DNA of 64,000 nt from Mesotoga infera. Lineage in GTDB: Bacteria; Thermotogota; Thermotogae; Petrotogales; Kosmotogaceae. This document shows positions 1 to 8,145 of this stretch, in pieces. Where the stretch lies: assembly GCA_011045915.1 (NCBI GenBank), contig DSBT01000410.1:1-64000 (forward strand), in the 5' to 3' direction. Position 1 is the stretch's first letter; each line of letters begins with the position of its first letter. The position numbers were made by a program, and so were the translations under genes. Below the pieces are notes generated by a model. That model did not search any database. It was given only the letters and a program-made list of their open reading frames with translations, and was not told the DNA's origin.

Positions 1-636
1 GTAGCCGGAAATGGTCAGGAAGAGCTCCTGGAGGGAATTTTCGGGATGAGAAAGATTCCTTCGGGAAGGGTTCTTCTCGATGGAATGGATGTTACCAACA
101 TGCCTCCCCACAATCTCAGAAAGCTGGGGTTGGCAGCTCTGCCTTCGGACAGAGACGGCGTGGCAAGCTGCAAAACCGCAACGATAAAGGATAATCTCGT
201 TATCCACAAAGTTACTGAAGGTGGATGGATTATTGATGATAGGGAGCTAGACGCCTTTGCCAGAAGTCTTCTAAGCGATTACGGCGTTTTATATGGCAGT
301 ATCTTTGACCCGGCTTTCTCTCTATCTGGAGGCAACCTCCAGAAGCTGCTACTTTCAAGAGAGATCAGTTCTGAACCCAGAGTGCTTTTGCTTGGAGAAC
401 CCTCCAGAGGTCTTGATGTTAAGCATCTTCACATACTGCGCACAGTTTTAGCAAGGATAAAAGAAGAGATGGCGGTCATCGTTTTTACAGCAGATCTTGA
501 AGAAGCCCTCAGAGTCGGCGACAGGATCATAGTCATGTCTGAAGGAAGAATCGTCTTTAATGGCGTGAATAGACCTGGATTGAGTAAACGTATGATAGGT
601 AAACTCATACTGAAGGCAACGGGAGAGAGCCAGTGA
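1..636 (+). CDS. ABC transporter ATP-binding protein, 3' part (nucleoside/BMP-type)
   Basis: The gene enters the window already open: the frame reads VAGNGQEELLEGIFG from base 1, which is the usual start of the second nucleotide-binding domain in double-NBD sugar/nucleoside importers. The ABC signature LSGGNLQK, a Walker B-like LLLGEPSRGLD and the D-loop are visible. The protein would energise import through the two permeases that follow; its stop TGA overlaps their first start codon as GTGA. The first ATPase domain lies outside the window. Family assignment is firm; the substrate (nucleoside or simple sugar) is inferred from the permease type. Confidence 0.9.
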   Translation, partial: VAGNGQEELLEGIFGMRKIPSGRVLLDGMDVTNMPPHNLRKLGLAALPSDRDGVASCKTATIKDNLVIHKVTEGGWIIDDRELDAFARSLLSDYGVLYGSIFDPAFSLSGGNLQKLLLSREISSEPRVLLLGEPSRGLDVKHLHILRTVLARIKEEMAVIVFTADLEEALRVGDRIIVMSEGRIVFNGVNRPGLSKRMIGKLILKATGESQ

Positions 637-1667
637 TCAGACGATCTGGGATGAATGGTAGATCATTTCTTGTCATGGCCCTTGCTTTGGCTGTCGGGCT
701 CGTTCTAGTGCTTCTTATGAGTGAAGAGCCCTTGAATGTAACTAGAGCGTTCTTTCTGTCCGTCTTTTCGAATCGCTTTTATTTCGGTAATCTTCTAGCC
801 TATTCAATTTCACTGATTCTAACCGGACTGGCTGCATCTATAGCCTTCACCACCTCATGCTTCAATCTCGGTATGGAAGGACAGGTATATCTTGGAGCTC
901 TCACCGGAACGGCAACGGGCATTTTTCTGGCCGGAAGAGTATCTGGAGCTGCAGGAATTGTCATTATGATTGTTGTCAGTTTTTTTTCCGGAGCGACAGC
1001 TGCAAGTATCTCTGCGTTGCTGAAGAACCGTTTGGGTGTAAATGAATTGATCTCTTCGCTCTTGCTGAGTAACGGATTGGTACTGGTAGTTGATTACTTC
1101 ATTGAGGGTCCTCTTAATGATCGCCCATCCGGCCTTGCAGCCACAGTCAGTCTGCCAGACGAGTTTAGATTTGAAGGTTTGATGTCACCTTCGTATCTCC
1201 ATTCGGGAATCATTTTATCCATAGCTGCAGCGGTAATTCTCTGGTTTTTTTTATTTAGAACGAGAGCGGGATTCAAGATGAGGATCGCCGGAAAAAACCG
1301 GAGGTTCGCCTATTATTCTGGTGTTGACACTAAAAAAGTCATCTTCTGGTCCCTGTTTCTTAGTGGAGGGCTTGCGTCAACTGCAGGAATCATTGATGTC
1401 ATAGGCATCCACGGCAGAGTGATGAGGGGTTTTTCAAGTGGGTATGGCTGGAATGGAATTGCGATTGCCCTTATTGCAAGAAATCATCCTCTGATGGTGG
1501 TTCCTGCTGCTCTGTTCTTCGCATATCTGGAAAGCGGAGCGCAAATCGCTTCGCTTGAGGCAAATATTACGCCTGAAGTTGCCAAGATAGTTCAGGCCGT
1601 AATCTTTTTTCTGGTGACGGCGGAAGCTCTCATCCCCAAGCTTTTATGGAGAAAGAGTCATGCTTGA
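633..1667 (+). CDS. ABC transporter permease (BMP/nucleoside family, subunit 1)
   Basis: A 344-residue hydrophobic protein with about eight or more membrane segments. It has the EAA-like region of the BPD_transp_2 family, with FNLGMEGQVYLGA near residue 80 and GLASTAGIIDVIG around residue 250, as in NupP/YufP-type nucleoside permeases. It starts with GTG inside the stop of the ATPase gene (4-base overlap) and overlaps the next permease by 8 bases, so the three are translationally coupled. It would form the membrane channel as a heterodimer with the next product. Substrate is not determinable from sequence. Confidence 0.88.
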   Translation: MIRRSGMNGRSFLVMALALAVGLVLVLLMSEEPLNVTRAFFLSVFSNRFYFGNLLAYSISLILTGLAASIAFTTSCFNLGMEGQVYLGALTGTATGIFLAGRVSGAAGIVIMIVVSFFSGATAASISALLKNRLGVNELISSLLLSNGLVLVVDYFIEGPLNDRPSGLAATVSLPDEFRFEGLMSPSYLHSGIILSIAAAVILWFFLFRTRAGFKMRIAGKNRRFAYYSGVDTKKVIFWSLFLSGGLASTAGIIDVIGIHGRVMRGFSSGYGWNGIAIALIARNHPLMVVPAALFFAYLESGAQIASLEANITPEVAKIVQAVIFFLVTAEALIPKLLWRKSHA

Positions 1668-2547
1668 AGCGATAATTCGGGACACAGTGAAGAACTCTAC
1701 GCCGATTATTCTTGCGGCCACTGGCGGTCTGCTTACAGAGGTTTCCGGCTGGCTGAATATCGGGTTGGAAGGCAGCATTCTTTCGGGTGCTTTCTTTGCT
1801 GTTGTTGTCTCATCGGCAACCGGAAGCATACTTCTGGGTACTCTGGCTTCAGTCATTGTGGCAGTGATTCTTTCCACCATTGTATTCTTGACCGTAAGGT
1901 TTCTGAAGGCCAATCTTTACGTAGTTGGGATAGCTGCGAATCTCCTGTCAGTCGGGCTGACTGTTACGCTGACAGATGTATGGTTCAGAAGCAAGGGGAC
2001 GGTGGTCTTCAGTGGGTCACCGAGACCTGGAGTCCTTTCAATCGATTTTCTCAATGGTACAGTACTTGGTTGGCTGAATGGACTTGGCCTATTTGATCTA
2101 GCTGCCTTCGTTACTCCATTCCTTATTGCTTATTTCTTGAAGAAGACGGTTGTCGGTGTGAAGCTAAGAGCTTGTGGGTATGATGACGAAAGTGCTTTCT
2201 ATAGCGGCGTCAAGGTTAATAAGATCAGATTCATGGCATACATTGGAAGTGGAGTCTTTGCCGGACTTGCTGGCTCGGCGCTGTCTCTTCCGCTTGGAGC
2301 CTTCGTCTCGAATATGTCCGGTGGAAGAGGCTGGCTGGCACTTGTGGCAGTCATCATGGGAAGGAAGAACCCGATCCTAGTCATTCTATCTGCTATCATG
2401 CTGGGCTTTGTCACCGAGTTATCGATCTTTCTACAGGTTGCAACGGAAGTCTCTCCAAAGTTACTACTTTCACTGCCATACTTCGTCTCTTTCGTTATTC
2501 TAGCACTATCTCGCAGTGGAAACAGTAAGAAAAGGCTTCTGGATTAG
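1660..2547 (+). CDS. ABC transporter permease (BMP/nucleoside family, subunit 2)
   Basis: A 295-residue integral membrane protein, the shorter partner typical of NupQ/YufQ-type permeases. LTEVSGWLNIGLEG near the N terminus mirrors the family motif in the preceding subunit, and GVFAGLAGSALSLPLG near residue 200 is the matching internal motif. The ATG overlaps the end of the upstream permease gene. No solute-binding lipoprotein gene follows; it probably lies upstream of the window. Last gene of the transport operon. Confidence 0.87.
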   Translation: MLEAIIRDTVKNSTPIILAATGGLLTEVSGWLNIGLEGSILSGAFFAVVVSSATGSILLGTLASVIVAVILSTIVFLTVRFLKANLYVVGIAANLLSVGLTVTLTDVWFRSKGTVVFSGSPRPGVLSIDFLNGTVLGWLNGLGLFDLAAFVTPFLIAYFLKKTVVGVKLRACGYDDESAFYSGVKVNKIRFMAYIGSGVFAGLAGSALSLPLGAFVSNMSGGRGWLALVAVIMGRKNPILVILSAIMLGFVTELSIFLQVATEVSPKLLLSLPYFVSFVILALSRSGNSKKRLLD

Positions 2548-2560
2548 CCAAGTAAATGCG

Positions 2561-2569
2561 TGATATAAT
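2561..2569 (+). promoter_or_regulatory. extended -10 promoter for the M32 peptidase gene
   Basis: TGATATAAT is a perfect extended -10 (TG, one base, TATAAT). No good -35 is visible, as expected for this promoter class. It lies downstream of the ATG at 2556, so that ATG cannot be the start in this transcript; it supports the TTG at 2592. Confidence 0.5.
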
Positions 2570-2591
2570 TCATCGAATTGGAGGTGTGGCT

Positions 2592-4093
2592 TTGAAACTT
2601 ATAGATCAGCTTAAGTCTAAATACTCCGAGATCTCTTATCTTCATAGCGCTGCAGCGCTCATGGCATGGGACATGAGAACATACATCCCCTTGAAGGGGG
2701 TAGAGATAAGGGCGGAGGCTCTTGGATATATCTCGACTCTCGCATTCAGAAAGTCCGTTTCTGAAGAAGTAGGAGCTTTGGTTAGCCAGCTCAATGAGAG
2801 CAAAGTCCAAGAGGAACTGACTGAAGACGAGAAGGCGATGGTCAGGGTCGCAACGAAGTCCTATAAGAGGGCAAGAGCAATTCCACCTGAGCTTTATCAG
2901 AAGTACTCTGTTCTGACATCGAATAGTGAAAAAGTGTGGGAGAAAGCTCGGAAAGAGAACGATTTCAACAGCCTGGAGCCATATCTGGAGGAAATCGTTG
3001 CACTTTCTAGGGAGATGGCCCGCTTGTATGGATTTGAAGAGAATCCGTATGATGCGCTTCTCGAGGGCTTTGAAGAGGGTATGACAGCCAGAAAACTGCG
3101 GAAAATCATTGAGCCGTTGAAATCGGAGCTCATACCTTTTATAAAGAAGATTATGGAAGAGGGCGAATTACCCGATACCTCTGTTCTTGAGGGGAGATTC
3201 AACAGAAGAGCTCAGGAGAAACTGAGTAGAAAGGCTCTCAAACTCATAGGGTACGACTTCGATGCCGGCAGGCTTGACAAACGGTCCATCCCTTCACAAT
3301 AGGTATAGGGGTGAACGATGTCAGGGTAACGACTAAATACACATCAAACGAATTCACTCCTTCCCTTTTTGGATCGATCCATGAGGGGGGTCATGCGATC
3401 TATGAACAAGGGTTGCCTATTTCACTTAGAGAGACCCCGCTTTACGGTGCTTGTTCTCTAGGTATTCACGAATCTCAATCGAGAATGATGGAGAACATGG
3501 TCGGTAGGAGCAGGGAATTTCTGTCGTTCTTCTATCCTCAGATACAGAAGGCTTATACATCGAATTTCAAGAACGTTCCGCCAGGTGATTTCTATAGATC
3601 AGTGAATAGCGTAAAGCCATCTCTGATTAGAATAGAGGCCGATGAAGTAACATACAACCTGCATATCATGATTAGGTTTGAGCTTGAAGAAGCTCTTATC
3701 AAAGGAGACCTTCGAGTTTCGGATCTCCCGAGAGCTTGGAATGCAAAGATGAAAGAGTATCTCGGAATTGTGCCTGATAGTGACAGCGACGGTGTGCTCC
3801 AGGATGTCCACTGGCCGTCCGGAATGATCGGGTATTTCCCATCGTATATGCTGGGAAACCTGTATGCTGCACAGATGTATTCGAAAGCAAAGCAGGACAT
3901 TCAAGGACTTGAGAAGAGGATAGAAATGGGAGATGTTCTGTCTCTTGTCGACTGGTTAAGAAAGAACATTCATAACATGGGAAGGCGGTATGAGCCAGAG
4001 AAACTTCTGAAAGCAGCCACGGGTAAAGAGCTGGATCCCTCACATTTCCTGAGGTATGTCAAGGAGAAGTACTCGAGCATTTACCAAATATAG
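2592..4093 (+). pseudogene. Carboxypeptidase Taq (M32 metallopeptidase), frameshifted
   Basis: Two abutting frames together make one M32 metallocarboxypeptidase of about 500 residues, the normal family size. The first frame runs to a stop at 3300-3302. The second continues without loss from VHPFTIGIG and carries the catalytic zinc motif HEGGH (about 3382-3396), followed by the family sequence IHESQSRMMEN. The break is at 3279-3284: AAACGG should read AAAACGG to give K-T-V-H-P-F. The start is TTG at 2592 behind GGAGG with 7-base spacing; an in-frame ATG at 2556 has no ribosome site. If the deletion is real, the first frame lacks all catalytic residues and the enzyme is dead. A one-base error in an A run is equally possible. 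Confidence 0.85.
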
Positions 4094-4105
4094 TCATCAT
4101 CAAGC

Positions 4106-4531
4106 TTAAACTTCCAGAAGAAGAGCCTCTATTTTGGAGAACCTGTCTTGAGATAGCTTCAGGTTCTCCTTTCTACTTGCCAGGAAGTCTACGATTTCTA
4201 ATGGTTCTTCAAGACCCATGTCCTTCCAAATGAAGGAAATCACCTCGGGGTCGATAAGATCGTGAAAAGCAAGTAAATAGACAGCGGCTGGCATCATGCT
4301 CTTCAATTCGGAAGTCTTCTTTATTTCACCACTCTCCAGAAACTCGAGGGACTTCTCTTTTACAGCCTTCCCTATGCCCTTGATCGATGAAATGTCAGCA
4401 ATATCGTCACTAGTAAGCTCGCCTGAAGGCAAATTTAATCTGATGACTCTTGCTGCAAAGTCATAAGTTCTTACCTTGAATGGATTGTCCCTGTTGACCT
4501 TGAGAAGTCTTGAGAGCAAGTCAAACTGCAT
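4106..4531 (-). CDS. Helix-hairpin-helix protein resembling the N-terminal domain of PolX
   Basis: A 141-residue protein like the HHH_8 domain at the front of family X DNA polymerases: FDLLSRLLKVNRDNPFKVRTY followed by IKGIGKAVKEKSLEFLESG, a helix-hairpin-helix. The polymerase palm and PHP exonuclease are absent, so this is a free-standing DNA-binding module of unknown role. ATG at 4531 is chosen because AGAGG lies 8 bases upstream; a GTG at 4561 is in frame but its purine run touches the start codon. It converges on the M32 gene with 12 bases between stops. Confidence 0.7.
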   Translation of the reverse strand: MQFDLLSRLLKVNRDNPFKVRTYDFAARVIRLNLPSGELTSDDIADISSIKGIGKAVKEKSLEFLESGEIKKTSELKSMMPAAVYLLAFHDLIDPEVISFIWKDMGLEEPLEIVDFLASRKENLKLSQDRFSKIEALLLEV

Positions 4532-4641
4532 TGCCAGTTCCTCTTTTCTCACCGGTATCACCTCTCAGTGTATTTTACACCGCTGAGAGGCGGCAAAGAA
4601 ACCAAATGCTCGTAATTCTCTTCGGCTCCGTGAGAAATGTA

Positions 4642-4670
4642 CCTGTTTGTCCTGACTCAGTTCAAACAGG
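4642..4670. repeat. 29-bp near-perfect palindrome downstream of the nifX-like gene
   Basis: CCTGTTTG at 4642-4649 pairs with CAAACAGG at 4663-4670, and the centre holds CTGACTCAG, itself a dyad on the same axis. Only the two-base steps between the arms fail to match. No T run follows on either strand, so it is a poor intrinsic terminator. It may be an operator or a stabilising 3' hairpin for the minus-strand operon. Confidence 0.5.
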
Positions 4671-4727
4671 CAAAGAGCCTTTACGATTGACATAGAGATC
4701 GGGATATCAGAGGACAGGCCAGCGAAC

Positions 4728-5048
4728 TCATTTCTTTCTTTTGCTGAGAACAGCTTCAATGTTCTCCTTTGCCGTGCCAACAAAGGCTTCATAAAAGGCC
4801 ATGCCCGCAGCTTCTATCGCTTGAATGGCGTTGCCTCCAAGATGAAAGGCGATTATTGTGTCTATGCCTTGCTTTGTGAGCATGTTTACTGCCATGGGTC
4901 CGGCACCGTGCGCCACACTGTTGTCTGGTTCTACATATTCTTCGCTTCCCGTTTCCGGGTCATAGATCAGAAAGAACTTTGCTCTGGCAAATCTATCGTC
5001 TGGAATACTGTTGATAGTCTTTTCTTTAACTGGGATAGCTATTTTCAT
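4728..5048 (-). CDS. NifX/NifB-like dinitrogenase cofactor-binding domain protein
   Basis: A 106-residue single-domain protein of the Nitro_FeMo-Co family (PF02579 type): MKIAIPVKEKTINSIPDDRF, then AKFFLIYDPETG, then HGAGPMAVNMLTKQGIDTII and AFHLGGNAIQAIEAAG. In the nif context such domains bind iron-molybdenum cofactor precursors; here there is no nitrogenase. The start codon shares one base with the stop of the upstream ATPase gene (TAATG), so it ends a coupled operon with two Mrp/ferredoxin ATPases. A role in handling an Fe-S or metal cluster is inference from family and neighbours. Confidence 0.85.
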   Translation of the reverse strand: MKIAIPVKEKTINSIPDDRFARAKFFLIYDPETGSEEYVEPDNSVAHGAGPMAVNMLTKQGIDTIIAFHLGGNAIQAIEAAGMAFYEAFVGTAKENIEAVLSKRKK

Positions 5049-5929
5049 TATTCTTCTACACCTCCGGAAATTTTCCGTTTCAACCTCAGGATAATTCGCT
5101 TTATTGCTTGCGCTGCCTTAGAGTCTTCCATTGCAACAACCGGTTTTCCCATAATGGTCGCTTTCTCTACCTGTTCGTCAAAGGGAATTTTGCCCAGGAG
5201 CTCTATTCCGTTAGCTCCACACCAGGACTCTATGAAGGCGCTCTTGGAAGTATTCAAATCCCATTTGTTTATGACTATTCCGAAATCTCTCTTGAAATGT
5301 CTTATAGTCTCCACTATCCTCGCAAGATCGTGGTTTCCCGATACAGTCGGTTCGGCAACTGCGAGCACGTAAGTTGCCCCCGTAATCGATGAAGTTGCGG
5401 GGCACCCTATTCCTGGGGCACCATCTATTATGATTATTTCCTTTTTCCCCTTCTCCGCGACATTAATTGCCAGTTTTCTGACCTCGGCCACCAACCCTCC
5501 AGAAGTCTCTTCTCCTGGAGTCAATAAGGCGTGAACAAGAGGGATTTCATTCGACTGAGATAAGAAGTAATCTCCGGACTTATTGTCTTTAAGCGAAATT
5601 GCGTTCGCCGGACAGACTGCCACACACATGCCGCATCCCTCGCATGCGTAAGGATCGATTGAGTAGGGACCTCCCCTGATAATCGCATCGAATCTGCAGA
5701 ATTTCTCGCAGAGTCCGCATGATATGCATTGATCAGAGATTTCGGCCTTTTTACCACCATAATACTCAAATTTCTCGATCAGCTTATTCTCGAGAATGAG
5801 GTGAAGGTTTGGTGCGTCTACGTCACAATCGGCCATCACTATTGAGTCAAAGAGAGAGGAAAGCGATCCGGCAAGTGTTGTCTTTCCCGTTCCGCCCTTT
5901 CCGCTTACTATGGCAAGTTGGAACATCAT
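5048..5929 (-). CDS. MinD/Mrp-type P-loop ATPase with two 4Fe-4S motifs (second copy)
   Basis: A 293-residue protein beginning MMFQLAIVSGKGGTGKTT, the deviant Walker A of Mrp/NBP35/MinD ATPases at residues 10-17. A ferredoxin insert follows at about residues 60-110, with CISCGLCEKFC and CEGCGMCVAVC, each a CxxCxxCxxxC site. IIIDGAPGIGCP is the switch/Walker B region. ATG at 5929 is used because it overlaps the upstream stop as ATGA; a longer frame reaching 5986 runs back inside the previous gene. Paralogue of the upstream gene; the two may form a heterodimer that loads or transfers Fe-S clusters (inference). Confidence 0.88.
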   Translation of the reverse strand: MMFQLAIVSGKGGTGKTTLAGSLSSLFDSIVMADCDVDAPNLHLILENKLIEKFEYYGGKKAEISDQCISCGLCEKFCRFDAIIRGGPYSIDPYACEGCGMCVAVCPANAISLKDNKSGDYFLSQSNEIPLVHALLTPGEETSGGLVAEVRKLAINVAEKGKKEIIIIDGAPGIGCPATSSITGATYVLAVAEPTVSGNHDLARIVETIRHFKRDFGIVINKWDLNTSKSAFIESWCGANGIELLGKIPFDEQVEKATIMGKPVVAMEDSKAAQAIKRIILRLKRKISGGVEE

Positions 5930-6777
5930 GACACCCCCGATGAAGAGAAGATCTTCACAGCCAGTTGTTTGAACCGTATCTTCCATGATGGCGAAGTTTC
6001 AGTAAAGAGCTTGCCTTCTGAATAGGTTTCGGCTATACTGCGGTCAAAGGGTATTCTTTCGAGAACTTCAAGGTTTTCTTCACTGGCATATTCATCTATC
6101 ATTGTGTAGGAACCCGTATCTCTGTTGATTACTACCCCGAAAGGAATCTCCATCTCTCTTACAATTTGAACTGCCAGTTTCAAATCATGAAGACCAAATG
6201 GAGTGGGTTCGGTTACCAGTATCGCGAAATCTACCTTTCTTAGTGTCTCTACGACTGAACAGGACGTTCCCGGGGGAGAATCGATAATGACTACCTTGTT
6301 TCGATCAATATTCCCTTTAAGTTTTCTGATAACCCTTACAGGGGACGGTTCTCCAATTTCCAGTATTCCCATTCCAAAATCAATCTTGTCGTTTATTCTG
6401 CCTGTTTTAACTTTTCCAATGACTTTTGGCCTCTCGGTGATTGCCTTCTCGGGACAGACAAAAGTGCACAAACCGCAGCCATGACACAATGATTCGAAAA
6501 CCATTACACCCGTATCAAAAACGGAAAGCGCTCCAAACTGGCAGGCTTCGGCGCATTTGCCGCAACGAGTGCACTTCTCCTTATCTATTACGGGAAGCAT
6601 CAGCTCAATTTCCTCTTCGTGTTCAATCTTTGGGTCAAAAAACAGATGCACATCGGGTTCCTCAGCGTCTGCGTCCAGAAGTTGAACATCAAAATCGTCA
6701 GATATAGCGCTAGCGAGGTTTGTGGCAAGGGTGGTCTTTCCTGTGCCACCCTTACCACTTAGTACGGCAATAACCAA
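5926..6777 (-). CDS. MinD/Mrp-type P-loop ATPase with two 4Fe-4S motifs (first copy)
   Basis: A 283-residue protein starting MVIAVLSGKGGTGKTT with the deviant Walker A at residues 8-15. The ferredoxin insert shows CTRCGKCAEAC and CHGCGLCTFVC. IDSPPGTSCSVVETL is the second conserved ATPase motif. The start is a TTG three bases after the preceding stop, behind GGTGGTAG, an ordinary coupled start in this genome. Paired Mrp/ferredoxin ATPases next to NifX-like and DUF5320 genes are a recurring arrangement in anaerobes; its biochemical role is not established. Confidence 0.88.
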   Translation of the reverse strand: MVIAVLSGKGGTGKTTLATNLASAISDDFDVQLLDADAEEPDVHLFFDPKIEHEEEIELMLPVIDKEKCTRCGKCAEACQFGALSVFDTGVMVFESLCHGCGLCTFVCPEKAITERPKVIGKVKTGRINDKIDFGMGILEIGEPSPVRVIRKLKGNIDRNKVVIIDSPPGTSCSVVETLRKVDFAILVTEPTPFGLHDLKLAVQIVREMEIPFGVVINRDTGSYTMIDEYASEENLEVLERIPFDRSIAETYSEGKLFTETSPSWKIRFKQLAVKIFSSSGVS

Positions 6778-6780
6778 GGC

Positions 6781-7005
6781 CTACCACCATCTCCTGAAGC
6801 GATAGCCCATGCCTCTTCCGGCTCCAAATCCTCCCCCAAAACCCATCCTTCTTCCGAGAAACAGTCTTCTCCTCGGAAATGGTTGGTAGGAGTAGTTTCT
6901 TGCCGGCGTTTGCCTCGACACTTGATTATCGGGAGCACAGTTGCCCATACCCCAGCCAGTCATTGGTCCAGAACCCTCGGGTCCAGTTCCATCTCTCCAC
7001 GGCAT
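6781..7005 (-). CDS. Small DUF5320-like Gly/Arg-rich protein
   Basis: A 74-residue protein beginning MPWRDGTGPEGSGPMTGWG, the hallmark opening of DUF5320-type proteins, then a single Cys (MGNCAPDN) and a Gly/Arg/Phe-rich tail ending RRWW. ATG at 7005 is chosen for the GAGGAG site 7 bases upstream, which overlaps the end of the previous gene; the longer frame to 7044 has no such site. Function unknown; its place in the Mrp/NifX operon suggests a metal-cluster accessory or scaffold (inference). Confidence 0.75.
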   Translation of the reverse strand: MPWRDGTGPEGSGPMTGWGMGNCAPDNQVSRQTPARNYSYQPFPRRRLFLGRRMGFGGGFGAGRGMGYRFRRWW

Positions 7006-7009
7006 ATTC

Positions 7010-7321
7010 TCACTCCTCTTCTTCGGGACTGTTTGTGTTTTCAAGCGCTTCCAGTCTCTTCTCTATTTCCTTGAGCTCTTCGCCAATCATCTCGAGCTCT
7101 CTCTTTAGCATCGCTCGATACTCCTTTAGTTCCTGACTTTCCATTTCGGGGGAAATCTCCTGATCATAGGCATATGGCCCGTAATAACCGAACCCTCTTC
7201 CGGGTGCAAATCCTCTACCATATCCCATTCCTCTTCCGTAACCGGCTCCGTATCCAGGGCCATATCCGAAGTATCTACAGGAACCGTCTCTAAACCTCAT
7301 AGGACCAGATCCAAATGGCAT
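7010..7321 (-). CDS. Small DUF5320-like GYG-repeat protein with C-terminal coiled coil
   Basis: A 103-residue protein opening MPFGSGPMRFRDGSCRYFG, then a run of GYG/GRG repeats (about residues 20-50), then a charged helical tail (about 55-100) with heptad-like spacing, QELKEYRAMLKRELEMIGEE, probably a coiled coil. ATG at 7321 follows AGGAGGTGATTAT; the frame extends to 7456 but passes through the promoter. First gene of the five-gene minus-strand operon. Function unknown; the C-terminal helix suggests oligomerisation. Confidence 0.75.
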   Translation of the reverse strand: MPFGSGPMRFRDGSCRYFGYGPGYGAGYGRGMGYGRGFAPGRGFGYYGPYAYDQEISPEMESQELKEYRAMLKRELEMIGEELKEIEKRLEALENTNSPEEEE

Positions 7322-7355
7322 ATAATCACCTCCTATATATGCAGTAATCATATAT

Positions 7356-7384
7356 ATTATACTGGTTGGAGCTAACGATGTCAA
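7356..7384 (-). promoter_or_regulatory. consensus sigma70 promoter of the DUF5320-Mrp-NifX operon
   Basis: On the minus strand TTGACA (7384-7379) and TATAAT (7361-7356) are separated by exactly 17 bases, a perfect match to the housekeeping consensus. The predicted start of transcription is about 30 bases upstream of the ATG at 7321. Confidence 0.85.
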
Positions 7385-7445
7385 GACAAATCTAGCATTG
7401 CCGAATTCTGGAGAATTTCTGATAGTATCTAAGCAAGGAGGATAG

Positions 7446-8145
7446 ATGGGAAACAAAGCGCATGTTTTGCTGTTTTCACTAATAGCTCCGTTTTATAACG
7501 TCGCTTTCAAGTCGCAGCTGAAGAATTATCGAAGCCTTTTGAAAGAACATCGGTCTCTAATTGGCGAGGATATCGAAAGCGTCCTCGATATCGGTTGCGG
7601 AACTGGTGCTCTTGCCAAGGCATTCGATGAACTGGGATACGGAGTAACGGCTGTGGATGCTTCGACTTCAATGGTAGCGATAGCGAGGCACAATCTTAAG
7701 GAAAGCGGAGTCAAAGTCGTTCAAGGCGACTTTTTTGAGAAGCTTCCCTTTGAAGACAATAGTTTTGATCTTCTCGTTGCATCTTATGTCGTACACGGTC
7801 ATAAGATTGAGGGCAGGGAAAAGTTCTATAAAGAGAGTCGTAGAATATGCAGGAAAGAGGTTCTGATTCACGATTTCTTTCCAAATAGAAATCCCTTGGT
7901 CTTTGTTGTCGAGTTCTTCGAGAGAAGTGATTACAGAAACTTCGTTCCGAAAGCCTTCGAAGAGCTCAAAGAGAATTTTCCCGTTGTAAAAGACGTTAGG
8001 CTTTCCTCTACGACGGGGTGGTATCTATGTCGGTGCGACTAGGCTCTTAGGTAGTTGGGTCTTCAAGACTTTGAATAAGCACGCGTTCAAGGAAGGGCTG
8101 GTGTTTCATTATTTGAACAATAGCGTTCTGGGGGTCTACAGGTGA
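7446..8145 (+). CDS. Class I SAM-dependent methyltransferase, frameshifted near its 3' end
   Basis: Motif I VLDIGCGTGALAKAF, motif II VTAVDAS and NSFDLLVASYVVHG show a Rossmann SAM methyltransferase; the substrate is unknown. The frame from ATG 7446 (AGGAGG four bases upstream) stops at 8042. Removing one G from GGGG at 8015-8018 lets it continue as GGIYVGATRLLGSWVFK and on to a TGA at 8143-8145. That TGA overlaps the GTG of the next gene as GTGA, the coupling seen throughout this window, so the longer frame is the ancestral one. The truncated product keeps the SAM site but loses about 35 C-terminal residues; a sequencing error is possible. Confidence 0.8.

Noticed and set aside
3270-3311. 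Programmed -1 frameshift in the M32 gene
   Set aside because: The site GACAAACGG is not an X-XXY-YYZ slippery heptamer and no strong stimulatory hairpin follows. A deleted A is simpler.
4565-4792. 75-codon minus-strand frame overlapping the nifX-like 3' end
   Set aside because: It runs through the palindrome and overlaps a clear gene in another frame; no ribosome site.
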